NCBI GenBank assembly: GCA_026392115.1
Contig: JAPLCQ010000098.1
Coordinates: forward strand, 1-64,000
Reading direction: 5' to 3'
Origin: Armatimonadota bacterium
GTDB lineage: Bacteria; Armatimonadota; Chthonomonadetes; Chthonomonadales; CAJBBX01
DNA length: 64,000 bases
The notes beneath the pieces are model-generated. The model was not told the origin of the DNA, did not search any database, and saw only the letters and a program-made list of their open reading frames with translations. The position numbers and the translations under genes were made by a program. Positions 26,759 through 35,074 of this stretch are shown here, one piece after another (position 1 is the first letter of the stretch; each line of letters starts with the position of its first letter).

Positions 26759-26924
26759 ACCCCGACCCGCGACTGCAGCACCGAAGACCCGCTGAAGCGG
26801 AGCGCCGCCGGCCTGTAGTCCGAACCCGCTCCGACCCGGTCGACGCAAGAGGTTCAAGGGGATCACTTTCCTGCCATGGGAAAGTGATCCCCTTGGCGTG
26901 TCGGGGCGGCTTCGGACGGGCCGC
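26675..26924 (+). repeat. Direct repeat copy B: E1 3' end plus hairpin
   Basis: The partner of 24429-24678, with the same length and orientation. It includes the degenerate E1 tail, the ancestral stop context and the long hairpin at 26855-26896. Differences include a Tyr-to-stop change and a Leu-to-Pro change, so this copy is not under coding constraint. Confidence 0.9.
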
Positions 26925-27133
26925 CCTCTTGCACTCCCGCGGCGCCTCGGCGCCTGATCGTCCAGGGTGACCAGCGAGAACCCGCCGCCGCCGTCCAGTC
27001 GCCGAAGGGCGACTTCCCGCCTTTCGTTGCAGCGGTTTCAACCGCCCGCACTCCGGGCAAGCCACCCCACCGATGGAGTCGGGGCGCTTCCCTTCGCTCA
27101 GCACGACCGTCAAGGGCGCCCCCCGTTTGACCG
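26925..27133. other. Non-coding stretch after repeat copy B
   Basis: GC-rich sequence with small local inverted repeats such as GGCGCCTCGGCGCC. No gene, promoter or convincing terminator is seen. It lies downstream of the convergent phosphodiesterase-like gene. Confidence 0.4.
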
Positions 27134-28591
27134 CTACAGGTAGCCCAGGTCCGACAGGCGGCGGGCGATCTCGGCCTCTTCGTCCTCGGTGTAGACCGAC
27201 GGGTTCTCCGCGGCGGATACCGAGCGGCGGCCCATGCCGGCGGGTACCTCGATGCCGAAGGCGCCCAGGATGGTCGGCGCGATGTCGTAGATCGACATGC
27301 CCTCGGTCAGGACCCCGGCGGGGCCGCCCAGGCCGGTGAGGATCGCTATGCCCTGCTGCGCGTGGTTGGCGTCGTCCGGGCCGGTGTCGTTTTCGCGGGT
27401 CCAGACCGAGCCGTGGCCCACGCTCCCCACGGACCGCCAGCGCAGGTCGCCGAAGTAGGCGATCAGGTCCGGCGCGACGCCGTTCACGGTCTGGTAGACC
27501 TCTTCGGGTCGGTAGATGCGCGTGCCGATGGGCGCCCCGCCCTCGTCGCCCAGCGCCTCCAACTGCTCCACGAGCCACGTTCGGGCGTCCTCGTAGTCGC
27601 CCTGCGGGATGACGCCCTGCGGCTCGCGCCCCTCCACGTTGAGGAAGATGCGCCCGTAGTAGCCGCCGTCGCCCCAGGCCCGGGTGCGGCTCCAGTCCAC
27701 CAGGTCGGGGCCGAAGCGCGTCACGCCGGAGGGCGCCTCTTTCAGTGTGAGCCATCCCTGCTGGATCAGCCACTCGTTCAGGCAGACGCCGCCGTCCATG
27801 CGTTTGGCGCCATGGTCGCTCACCACCAGCACGGCCGTGTCCGGCGGAAGCAGGGCCAGCAGGTCGCCGATATGCGCGTCGAGCTGCACGTAGTGGTCGT
27901 GGATGGCGTTGACGAAGGGCGAGGCGGGGTCGTAGGCCGGGTGCTCGGGGTCCATGTAGCGCCAGAAGCCGTGCTGGATGCGGTCCGGACCCATCTCCAC
28001 CGCAATGAGCAGGACCCACTCGTGCGCCGTGGCGAGGTGCTTCACCAGCTCGAAGCGGCGGTCGGCCATGGTGCGAATCTCGGCGAGCAGGCGCTCCTTG
28101 TCGTGGGTGCGGAAGTCGCGGACGTCGATGATGTAGTCGCCCACGGCCTGGCGGATCTCGTCCTTGAGGCTCGAGGGGAAGGTGTAGTCGGCGTCGGTGC
28201 TGGGGCTCAGGAAGTCGCCCACGAGCAGGCCGTTGATCGGCTTGGGCGGGTAGGTGAGTGGAACGCCGACGAGGATGCTCCGCTTGCCGTACCGCGCGAC
28301 GACGTCCCACACGGCCTCTTCGCGCACCATGCGGCTGGAGGCGAAGCCGAGCTTGTCGTAGGAGTGGTCGACCCGGTTCCGGAAGCCGTAGATGCCCAGC
28401 GTGCCGGGATCCTTGCCCGTGAACATGCTCATCCATGCCGGCACGGTGATGGGCGGGATGGTGCTGGCCAGGGGACCGTAGAGGCCCGAAGCCATGAGCC
28501 GCCGCAGGTTCGGCAGGTCACCGATCCAGCGGTCCAGCACGAGCTCGGGCGGGGCGCAGTCCAGACCGATCACGCAAACTCGGGTAGCCAT
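27134..28591 (-). CDS. Alkaline-phosphatase-superfamily phosphodiesterase / nucleotide pyrophosphatase-like protein
   Basis: A 485-residue metal-dependent hydrolase of the type I phosphodiesterase family. Landmarks are VIGLDCAPPELVLDRW (first metal Asp), IPPITVPAWMSM with the Thr nucleophile, VVSDHGAKRMDGG (Asp and His ligands) and a late VGHGSVW His. It lacks a signal peptide, so it is probably cytoplasmic, and its substrate is unknown; this group includes enzymes with phosphodiester, phosphoglycerol or sulfate substrates. ATG 28591 starts the conserved N-terminus; upstream in-frame starts would add unrelated residues. It is divergent from the lasso-type cassette with about 180 bases between. 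Confidence 0.85.
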   Translation of the reverse strand: MATRVCVIGLDCAPPELVLDRWIGDLPNLRRLMASGLYGPLASTIPPITVPAWMSMFTGKDPGTLGIYGFRNRVDHSYDKLGFASSRMVREEAVWDVVARYGKRSILVGVPLTYPPKPINGLLVGDFLSPSTDADYTFPSSLKDEIRQAVGDYIIDVRDFRTHDKERLLAEIRTMADRRFELVKHLATAHEWVLLIAVEMGPDRIQHGFWRYMDPEHPAYDPASPFVNAIHDHYVQLDAHIGDLLALLPPDTAVLVVSDHGAKRMDGGVCLNEWLIQQGWLTLKEAPSGVTRFGPDLVDWSRTRAWGDGGYYGRIFLNVEGREPQGVIPQGDYEDARTWLVEQLEALGDEGGAPIGTRIYRPEEVYQTVNGVAPDLIAYFGDLRWRSVGSVGHGSVWTRENDTGPDDANHAQQGIAILTGLGGPAGVLTEGMSIYDIAPTILGAFGIEVPAGMGRRSVSAAENPSVYTEDEEAEIARRLSDLGYL

Positions 28592-28770
28592 GTTGCTCTT
28601 ACCTCGCAAGACGAAAGGCCCGCCGCCGGGCCGCAAGCCGCAACAGATTACCACCCGCCCGTCGGCTCGGCCGGGCTCCCGCGCGCCGATCTTGCGGGAC
28701 GGCGCGTGCGCGGGGTATGGTGAACCACCCGTACCCTGGTGCGCGCCGCCCGGTGCGCGAGGAGGATCGA

Positions 28771-29079
28771 TTGCTGGAGCCCTGCGTGTCCCTAGCCTCA
28801 TGCGTCCGGCCCGCCGAGGGCATCCTCGTCACCGTGGCCCAGGACGAAGCCGTGATCCTCGATTCGAACTCCAACCACTACTACGGGCTCAACAAGTCCG
28901 GGACGCGGATGTGGCAGGCGGCCGCGGAGGCCGACACGCTGGCGGCGGCCCTGGACCGGCTGGCCGGCGTCTACTCGGTGGAGCGCGAGCGCCTCCAGAC
29001 CGGGCTGCTGGGGCTGATCTCGGACCTCGTGAGCAAGGGCCTCATGGCGCTGCAGCCGTCGCCCCCGCCGACCGCCTGA
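28771..29079 (+). CDS. PqqD-family protein (RiPP recognition element, lasso B1-like)
   Basis: A 102-residue winged-helix protein of the PqqD family, whose members bind the leader of a ribosomally made peptide and present it to modifying enzymes. The pattern is VRPAEGILVTVAQDEAVILD, then HYYGLNKSGTRMW, and a C-terminal GLISDLVSKGLM. The start chosen is TTG 28771 with GGAGG 5 bases upstream; ATG 28717 and GTG 28753 are in frame but would extend past the family's usual N-terminus. It is followed 8 bases later by a lasso B2-type protease and then an asparagine-synthase-like gene, which points to a B1 role. Confidence 0.8.
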   Translation: MLEPCVSLASCVRPAEGILVTVAQDEAVILDSNSNHYYGLNKSGTRMWQAAAEADTLAAALDRLAGVYSVERERLQTGLLGLISDLVSKGLMALQPSPPPTA

Positions 29080-29087
29080 GCGTGACC

Positions 29088-29555
29088 ATGCACCACCCGG
29101 CCGAGCCGGTAGGGAGGGCGTCCGGTCTCCTTGGAGCGCTGGTTCGCGACCGAGGCTTGCTGCCGCGCGCGTGGCGCCTCCTGGGCCGTTACCAGCGCGA
29201 GCTCGGCTGCGACATGCCCTTGAGCGCCGAGGCCGTCTGGGAGGCCCCCGAGGGCGCGTCCGGCTACTCCGGCGAGGAGCAGCGGCGGCGCGCGGGCGAG
29301 CTTTTCCGGCTGGTCTTCTGGATGGCCCGCCTCCAGTCGCCGCGCCCGCTCTGCCTGCCTCGCGCCCTGACGCTCCTGCGCCTGCTGGAGGAGGATGGCG
29401 TACACGCGTGCCTCCGCATCGGGGTGAACCGGGCAGCCGGGGCGCCGCCGCGCTTCCACGCCTGGGTCGAGGTCGGCGGCGCGCCGGTGGGTGAACGGCC
29501 GGAGGGCCTCGCGGGCTTCCAGCCGCTGCGTCCCGCCGCGCCCGGAGGGGTCTGA
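29088..29555 (+). CDS. Lasso-peptide B2-type leader peptidase (transglutaminase-like)
   Basis: A 155-residue protein of the McjB C-terminal family, cysteine proteases that remove the leader of lasso-peptide precursors. The catalytic Cys lies in RPLCLPRALTLLRLLEEDG, followed by RIGVN and the His in FHAWVEVGGAPV. The third triad residue is not obvious, since GERPEG stands where an Asp is usual. It lies between the PqqD-like gene and the cyclase-like gene in the order B1-B2-C. ATG 29088 is preceded by a weak GAG; GTG 29082 is in frame. Confidence 0.8.
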   Translation: MHHPAEPVGRASGLLGALVRDRGLLPRAWRLLGRYQRELGCDMPLSAEAVWEAPEGASGYSGEEQRRRAGELFRLVFWMARLQSPRPLCLPRALTLLRLLEEDGVHACLRIGVNRAAGAPPRFHAWVEVGGAPVGERPEGLAGFQPLRPAAPGGV

Positions 29556-29558
29556 GGC

Positions 29559-31385
29559 ATGGCCCGCATCTGCGGCTTCGTGGAGCTCGGCCTGCGGTCG
29601 CCGGACCCGGCTCTGGCGCTTGAGATGGTGCGCGGCATGGCGCTGCCGGACGGCGCGCCGCCGGCCGCGCTGATCTGCGGCTCGGCCGTCGTCTGCCGGG
29701 CCTCGGCCCATCCGGCCGGCGGCGAGGCCATCGTCGAGGGAGCGAATGGCTGCGTCCTCGTGGCCGATGCCGTTCTGGACAACCGTCCCGAGCTTCTCGC
29801 CCGGTTGCGCGCCGCCGCTCCGCACCTCTCGTCGGCGTCCACGGACGAGCAGGTCCTGCTGGCGGCCTATCTTCACTGGGGCGACGACTTTGTCCGGCGC
29901 CTGCTGGGCGACTTCGCGGTGGCCGTCCACGACCCGTCTCGGGGCCTGACGCTCCTCGCCCGCGACCCCATGGGCATGCGGCCCCTGTACTACGGCGGCG
30001 GCACGCACGTGGCCCTCTTCGCCTCCGAGGCGGCCTCCATGCTGCGCCACCCGGCGGTGCGTCCGGCCCTGGACCTGTCCGAGGCCGCCGACTTCCTGGT
30101 GGGCCGCTGCGGGGGGCGAACCACGCTTTTCCGCGACCTTCGCCCAGTGCCGCCGGGAGGCCTGGTGATCCTGCGGGAGGAGGGTGATCCCGAGCGCATC
30201 GCGCCGTCGCGGGCCGATCTCCGGCCGCCGCCGGGCGGCCCCGCCGGCCTCGCCGACGCCTTCCGCCGCCTGCTGGAGGAGGCGGTCGCGGAGCGAATCC
30301 CCTCGGGCGGCAAGGCTGCCGTCCTTGTCAGCGGCGGACTCGACTCGTCATCGATCGCGGTGGTGGCCCACGGCCTCGCCCGCAAAGGGCAGGCGACCGC
30401 GCCCGCCGGCATCCAGAACGTGTTCCGCGGCCTGCCCGCCTGCGACGAGCGCGCCTGGACCCAACCGCTGGTGGACATGGGCCTATCGCTTCAGCATGTC
30501 GAGGCTTGTGATCAGCTCCTGCCCGGTTCGCCGGAGTTGGAGCAGGGCCTGGAAGGCCCGTGCCTCGGCTGGGAGGGCATCGCCCGGGCGCAGTGCGAGC
30601 ATGTGCTGCGCTGCGGCGCCGAAGTGGTTCTGACAGGCGACTGCGCGGCGCATCACTGGGTCGCCGCCCGCGACGCCGCCGCCCGCGCCCTGGTCGAGGG
30701 TCGCCTCGGCGCCCTGTCATGGCAGGTGCGGGACCTACCCAGCCTTGCCGGCCTCCTGGGGCCGGGCCTGGTGGAGCCGCTGATGCACGACCTTCGGCTG
30801 GCAGTCGGACGGGCCGGCGTCTCGTTGCCCTCGTGGCTGGACCGGGGCTTCGCCGAGCAGTCGGGCCTCATTGATCGGCTTCGGGAGGACCAGCGCCCCC
30901 GCGTGATCGGCCGCCGACCCGAGCACGTTGCCGGTCTGACGGGCTCCGTGGGGCGCGCGATCACCTGGCGCAACCGTCAGTTCTCGCGCCTGGGCGTCGA
31001 CCTCCGGTGCCCGCTCATGGATGTCCGGTTGGTCGACTTCCTCCACTCGCTGCCGGTCACGGATGTGCATGCGGCATGCGAGGACCGCGTCATCCTCCGC
31101 CGCGCCATGGCGGGACTGCTGCCCGACAGCCTCCGCACGCGCACGGCCAAGGCCGTCTTCCTTCCCTACATCGAGCATGGCCTGCGCGTGCACGGCGACG
31201 CCATGCTGGAAGCCTTCCGTGCGCCCCTGCTGGCCGACCTGGGCGCGGTGGACGCGCGGCGCCTCACGGCGGCCGCGGAGGCCTTCCTGGCCGGCTCGCG
31301 CAAGGGCTACGACCTCTGGATGCCCCTGACGCTGGAGCGCTGGCTGCGCCGCCACGGCGACGACCTGCGCCACATCACGCTGTAG
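29559..31385 (+). CDS. Asparagine-synthase-like lasso-peptide cyclase (C protein)
   Basis: A 608-residue AsnB-type protein. The N-terminal glutaminase-like domain begins MARICGFVEL, with the Cys at position 5 rather than directly after Met, so glutaminase activity is doubtful; this is expected of lasso cyclases, which need no ammonia. DEQVLLAAYLHWGDDF and LLGDFAVAVHD follow. The C-terminal ATP-pyrophosphatase domain has the PP-loop LVSGGLDSSSIAVV at about 255-268. The likely reaction is ATP-dependent activation of an Asp/Glu side chain to form a macrolactam. It is the third gene of the B1-B2-C cassette and overlaps the convergent metallo-hydrolase gene by 11 bases. Confidence 0.8.
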   Translation: MARICGFVELGLRSPDPALALEMVRGMALPDGAPPAALICGSAVVCRASAHPAGGEAIVEGANGCVLVADAVLDNRPELLARLRAAAPHLSSASTDEQVLLAAYLHWGDDFVRRLLGDFAVAVHDPSRGLTLLARDPMGMRPLYYGGGTHVALFASEAASMLRHPAVRPALDLSEAADFLVGRCGGRTTLFRDLRPVPPGGLVILREEGDPERIAPSRADLRPPPGGPAGLADAFRRLLEEAVAERIPSGGKAAVLVSGGLDSSSIAVVAHGLARKGQATAPAGIQNVFRGLPACDERAWTQPLVDMGLSLQHVEACDQLLPGSPELEQGLEGPCLGWEGIARAQCEHVLRCGAEVVLTGDCAAHHWVAARDAAARALVEGRLGALSWQVRDLPSLAGLLGPGLVEPLMHDLRLAVGRAGVSLPSWLDRGFAEQSGLIDRLREDQRPRVIGRRPEHVAGLTGSVGRAITWRNRQFSRLGVDLRCPLMDVRLVDFLHSLPVTDVHAACEDRVILRRAMAGLLPDSLRTRTAKAVFLPYIEHGLRVHGDAMLEAFRAPLLADLGAVDARRLTAAAEAFLAGSRKGYDLWMPLTLERWLRRHGDDLRHITL

Positions 31386-33216
31386 GCTCTACCTCGACGA
31401 TCGCCTCGGCCACGGCGGGAAGGTAGCGGCCGTTCCAGACGACGTCGATCACCACGCACTGCACGCCTCGATCCCACGGCGCCGGGCCGGACAGGGTCGC
31501 GGTGATTTCCCGGCCCGCCTCGGCGGAAGGCAGGTCGGCCCAATCGCCGATGATGCTCCAGCGGACGGCGCCCCGCACGGCGCGTGGGCCGTGGTTGGTC
31601 GCCTCAACCGTCCACTCGAGCGGCTCGCCAGGCTGCGCCCGCCTGTAGTAGGGGCGCAACCGGACCCAGGCGGGGTCCAGCCCGTAGTTGGGGTCGTCCC
31701 AGGCCAGCAGCTCGCGGAACCGGGCCCGCCGCGCCCGCAGCCCCGCCCGCAGGCGGCGTATGTCGGACTGGCTGAAGACGAACGCGCCGGGGCAGTGCTG
31801 GTTCACAAGGAGCGTGGGGAAGGGGAGTGAGGCGACGGTCTGGAGGCAGGCGTCCATGCCCCGGCCCGGGCCGAGGTGGTTGCGGTTCGGGGCGCAGTAG
31901 TCGTCCAGCCCGCCCGGCGTCAGGCTGTCGCCCACGAAGAGGACGCGCTCGCCGTCGCGCTCGACCAGCAGCGCGGCGTCCAGCGCGGTCTGTCCGGGGA
32001 AGTCCAGGGCGGTCAGCCGGAACCCGCGCCACTCCCACGTCTCGCCGTGGCTCGTCACCCGGTCCACCGGGATCGGCGTCGGGTCGAGGCACGGCATCAG
32101 ATAGGCCTCCGGCGCCTCCAGGATGCCCTGGAGCGTCTGGTGGGCCGCGACCGCGCATCCGAACCGGTTCCGGGCCTCGTTGACCCTCTCCACGTGATCG
32201 TCGTGATAATGCGTGACCCAGAGAGCCTCCACGCCGCGGATCGCGCCCTCGGCCTGCAGCGCCGCCACCGTGTCGGCGGCCTCGCCGGCGCAGTCGATCA
32301 GCAGCGCCTCGCCTCCCGGCGCCACGACGAGCCGCGACGTGGGCGAGACCTCGCGGACCCAGCCCGGCAGCGTGCGAAGCCGCGCCTCGCCCTCCGAGCG
32401 GTCGGCGGGCCACTCCGGCCGCACCCCCGCGAAGTACCAGCGGGCCGAGGCGGTGGCGTGGTAGGCCGCCATGGCGGCCTCGATGCGCCGCCGCAGCGTC
32501 GCGACGGCCTCTTTCGGGCGCGTCACCAGCGGACCGTAGGAGCCGACCATCAGGTCGGGCTTCCGTTCCAGCACGGCCTCCAGCGCGGCGAGGAGCCGCT
32601 CGGCTCGTTCGCCGAAGCCGTGGTACTCCATCATCTCGCCGCCGCCGGGCAGCGGGCGCGAGCCCTGCAGCGTATGGAACTCGCGGAGCCTGCCGTGGCC
32701 GCACATCAGGTCGCCCACGAAGGCCACGCGCGGGCCGCCCGCTTCCAGCAGATACGAAACGCCCCCATCCGTCGGACCGTCGCCGGGCAGGACGCTCAGC
32801 GTCGCGCCGCGCCACTCCACCACGTCGCCTGGAACGACGCCGTCGCTGACGGGCAGCCCGTAACCGGGTGAGCGGTTGGATGGGTGGAACCGATAGTTGT
32901 GCAGGCGTCCGGCGCCGTCATCCCGAAACTGCCACGAGCCGCAGAAGAGGGCGGCCTCGGTCCTCGGCGCGGCAAAGGCCCCCTCAGAGTTGATGAGGTA
33001 GCTCAAACCCGGGCACGCGGTTCGGTCGGCGTGAGTCCAGTAGGCTCCGTCGATGGCCTCGGGGTGCAGCCCCGCACGTTCCAGAACCAGCGGGTCCGGA
33101 GCCCCGATGAGAAGGGCCACCCCATCGCGGCGAAGCAGACCCGCGTTGCAGCCGTGCCGCCAGACCTCGAGGCCGCCCGGCAGCCGCACGCAACGCGGGC
33201 GCACTTCCTGCCTCAT
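31375..33216 (-). CDS. Metallo-beta-lactamase-fold hydrolase, two-lobed
   Basis: A 613-residue cytoplasmic protein with a metallo-beta-lactamase domain. The metal motif H-x-H-x-D-H is visible as VTHYHDDHVERVN, followed by DFPGQTALDAALLV and RVLFVGDSLTPGG. The N-terminal half (about 1-300) also looks MBL-derived (SYLLEAGGPRVAFVGDLMCGHG) but lacks the full motif, suggesting an internal duplication with one inactive copy. The C-terminal part (about 520-613) is a beta-sandwich. ATG 33216 lies 14 bases after the upstream barrel gene. Substrate unknown. Confidence 0.8.
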   Translation of the reverse strand: MRQEVRPRCVRLPGGLEVWRHGCNAGLLRRDGVALLIGAPDPLVLERAGLHPEAIDGAYWTHADRTACPGLSYLINSEGAFAAPRTEAALFCGSWQFRDDGAGRLHNYRFHPSNRSPGYGLPVSDGVVPGDVVEWRGATLSVLPGDGPTDGGVSYLLEAGGPRVAFVGDLMCGHGRLREFHTLQGSRPLPGGGEMMEYHGFGERAERLLAALEAVLERKPDLMVGSYGPLVTRPKEAVATLRRRIEAAMAAYHATASARWYFAGVRPEWPADRSEGEARLRTLPGWVREVSPTSRLVVAPGGEALLIDCAGEAADTVAALQAEGAIRGVEALWVTHYHDDHVERVNEARNRFGCAVAAHQTLQGILEAPEAYLMPCLDPTPIPVDRVTSHGETWEWRGFRLTALDFPGQTALDAALLVERDGERVLFVGDSLTPGGLDDYCAPNRNHLGPGRGMDACLQTVASLPFPTLLVNQHCPGAFVFSQSDIRRLRAGLRARRARFRELLAWDDPNYGLDPAWVRLRPYYRRAQPGEPLEWTVEATNHGPRAVRGAVRWSIIGDWADLPSAEAGREITATLSGPAPWDRGVQCVVIDVVWNGRYLPAVAEAIVEVEPTA

Positions 33217-33230
33217 CGCGATGGCCCTGG

Positions 33231-33917
33231 TTACAGCGCCATCCGGTAGGCCGCGCCGTACCAGCTGTGGTCGCCGTACGTGCCCAGCTTCAGGGTGATG
33301 CCGCTCTTCGGAGGCATGTAGGTCAGGCCGGTGATCCAGTCCTGGCCGTCGTGCTGCACCACGGCGCCCACGGTGGGGGTGAACAGGCACTGGATGCCGC
33401 CGAAGGCGCCCTCGTGGCGCGGCTCGTTCATCAGGGTGTAGTCGCGGCTGCCGATGCCCGTGTGGAGGCGGATCAGTGGCGGGCCCTGCACGCCCTTGCG
33501 CACGAACCAGGTCTTGGCGGTGGCAAGGTATACGGACCGCTCGCGGCTGTAGGAGCGGAGCGGCGAGTTGGTCGTGGCCACGCCGGTCAGGTTGCGGACG
33601 CCAACCACGAGGTCGGGAGTATCCGGGCCCTCGGAGAGGAGCTTGTACTGGCCCACCACGACGACGGACTTGGCGTCATTGTCTACCGCCGCGCGGTGCA
33701 GGTCCAGCTCGAGCCGGTCCGTCAGCCCCAGATAGAGGGTCTGGTACTGAACGTACTGCGGGGCTCCGGCCGGCATGCTAAGGCTGATGTAGTAGACGGC
33801 GGCGTCGAACTCCCTGGCCTTCAGCTGGTTCGCCGTCGGCATGGTGACGATGTCGTCCGCCAGAGCGGCCGTGCCCAACAGGGCGGCGCAGAGGGCGAAG
33901 ATGCGGGTGGGTCTCAC
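33231..33917 (-). CDS. Secreted beta-barrel-like protein
   Basis: A 228-residue exported protein with signal peptide MRPTRIFALCAALLGTAALA and alternating beta-strands (YVQYQTLYLGLTDRLELDL, SVVVVGQYKLL, ITLKLGTYG). The C-terminus (WYGAAYRMAL) suits an outer-membrane barrel. Function unknown. Start is GTG 33917 with GGAGG 7 bases upstream. It precedes the MBL-fold gene by 14 bases on the same strand and is probably co-transcribed with it. Confidence 0.7.
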   Translation of the reverse strand: MRPTRIFALCAALLGTAALADDIVTMPTANQLKAREFDAAVYYISLSMPAGAPQYVQYQTLYLGLTDRLELDLHRAAVDNDAKSVVVVGQYKLLSEGPDTPDLVVGVRNLTGVATTNSPLRSYSRERSVYLATAKTWFVRKGVQGPPLIRLHTGIGSRDYTLMNEPRHEGAFGGIQCLFTPTVGAVVQHDGQDWITGLTYMPPKSGITLKLGTYGDHSWYGAAYRMAL

Positions 33918-34037
33918 GCGGGTTCCTCCGTGGCGTTGGGTCGCACGGACATACCGTGCGCCGCCGGTCTGTTCACCCGCAGAAGGGCCGTTTCCTGCCG
34001 AACCTCGGCATGGTTGCTCGCGCCGACCGCGAAATAG

Positions 34038-34067
34038 GGCGGCCCCACCCCCGCGGGTAGGGCCGCC
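34038..34067 (-). terminator. Hairpin terminator after the secreted gene at 34094
   Basis: GGCGGCCC/GGGCCGCC plus ACCC/GGGT with one mismatch around a CCGC loop. On the minus strand it follows the stop at 34094 by about 27 bases and is followed by CTATTTCG, a partial T-run. Confidence 0.65.
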
Positions 34068-34093
34068 ACACTAGGTTCGACGAGAGACGGGCG

Positions 34094-34861
34094 CTATTTG
34101 CCGGGGGCCGGGGCCGCGGGCTTGTCCGAGGCCTTCTCGGTCTCCACGCGGGTGATCGTGTACTTGAGCGGTCCGTCGCCGAGCATGGGGATGACCAGGC
34201 CGGTGATGGCGCCGTCGGAGCGGACCAGCCGGGTGGTCTCTTCGCTCACAAAGCTCTTGCCCTCGACCTTCAGCTTCATGTCGCCCTGCGGACCGTTGAC
34301 GAGCCCTTCGGCCACGGTCTTGATCTCGATGCAGTCTACGGGCAGCTTGTCGCCCTTCTTGGCGCGGCCGACGAGGGTCAGTACGCCGGCCATCTTGCCC
34401 TTGCCGTTCTTACCTCCGGGCACCTCGAACTTGGCCTCCTCGCCGATCTTCAGCGGCTTGGTGGGCATCTGGCTCTGCCGGGCCATGAGCAGAATCTGGC
34501 CCATGGGGTTTCCGGTGGTCTCCTGCCGGGTGACCTTGCCGTCCTTGTCCAGCTCGATCGCGATCTCGCCGCTGCCCGCCGGCACCGGGAACTCCTGCCC
34601 GCCGAACTTGCCGACGGCGCTCTCCACGGTCATTCCCAGCACGGTGGCCCCGTCGGCCTTGATCTCCTTGACCTTGTCGACGGTCACAAAGGTCATCTCG
34701 ATGGGGCTGTTGTCGGCGCTCGCGACCTGAATCACCGTCTTGTATCGGTCGGTGTCGCCTACCTTGTAGGCCCTGCGTAGGTTGAACGTGTCCTGGGCCG
34801 AAGCCGCCGATACGGCCGCTACGGCAATCAGCGCACACGCCAGTCGGCTCATTCGAAGCAT
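34094..34861 (-). CDS. Secreted protein of unknown function
   Basis: A 255-residue exported protein with signal peptide MLRMSRLACALIAVAAVSAASAQ. The mature part is beta-rich and Lys-rich (YKVGDTDRYKTVIQVASAD, EIAIELDKDGKVTRQETTG, GKNGKGKMAGVLTLVGRAKK), like periplasmic proteins of the DUF6263 kind, but I do not assign a family. GGAG lies 10 bases before ATG 34861; longer in-frame starts would bury the signal peptide. It is followed by a hairpin terminator. The region upstream holds two putative small RNAs read the other way. Confidence 0.7.
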   Translation of the reverse strand: MLRMSRLACALIAVAAVSAASAQDTFNLRRAYKVGDTDRYKTVIQVASADNSPIEMTFVTVDKVKEIKADGATVLGMTVESAVGKFGGQEFPVPAGSGEIAIELDKDGKVTRQETTGNPMGQILLMARQSQMPTKPLKIGEEAKFEVPGGKNGKGKMAGVLTLVGRAKKGDKLPVDCIEIKTVAEGLVNGPQGDMKLKVEGKSFVSEETTRLVRSDGAITGLVIPMLGDGPLKYTITRVETEKASDKPAAPAPGK

Positions 34862-35074
34862 CCGAGAGTAGCTCCTTCGTTTCGGCAGGGCGGCCCATGG
34901 CTCGCTTCGCCGCCGGTTGATGATCAGTAAGACGCAGCGATCGGCCTCAGGGTGTCCGTTAACGGCCATATCCGTCCCGATGGACGCCGGATGCGTACCA
35001 ATGCGCGTGGCTGGCCGCGTCGTCCGGGCGAAAGCGCCTAGCTTGCCGGCCCGCCGTCGGGATACAGTATTCGT
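34862..35074. other. Intergenic region without visible gene
   Basis: About 210 bases holding the leader of the minus-strand secreted gene and, at its right end, the promoter-like TTGCCG...TACAGTATT of the first putative small RNA. No coding sequence is supported here. Confidence 0.4.

Noticed and set aside
25467-28436. Long minus-strand open frame spanning the HAF and ankyrin genes and the phosphodiesterase-like gene
   Set aside because: It crosses three well-supported features, including both a hairpin and a relic, and reads as low-complexity Arg/Pro/Gly sequence.
28692-28771. Possible lasso core beginning GACAGYGE in an alternative frame before the PqqD-like gene
   Set aside because: No leader with the usual Thr at -2 or recognition motif, no ribosome site, and the frame runs on without a stop through the next gene.
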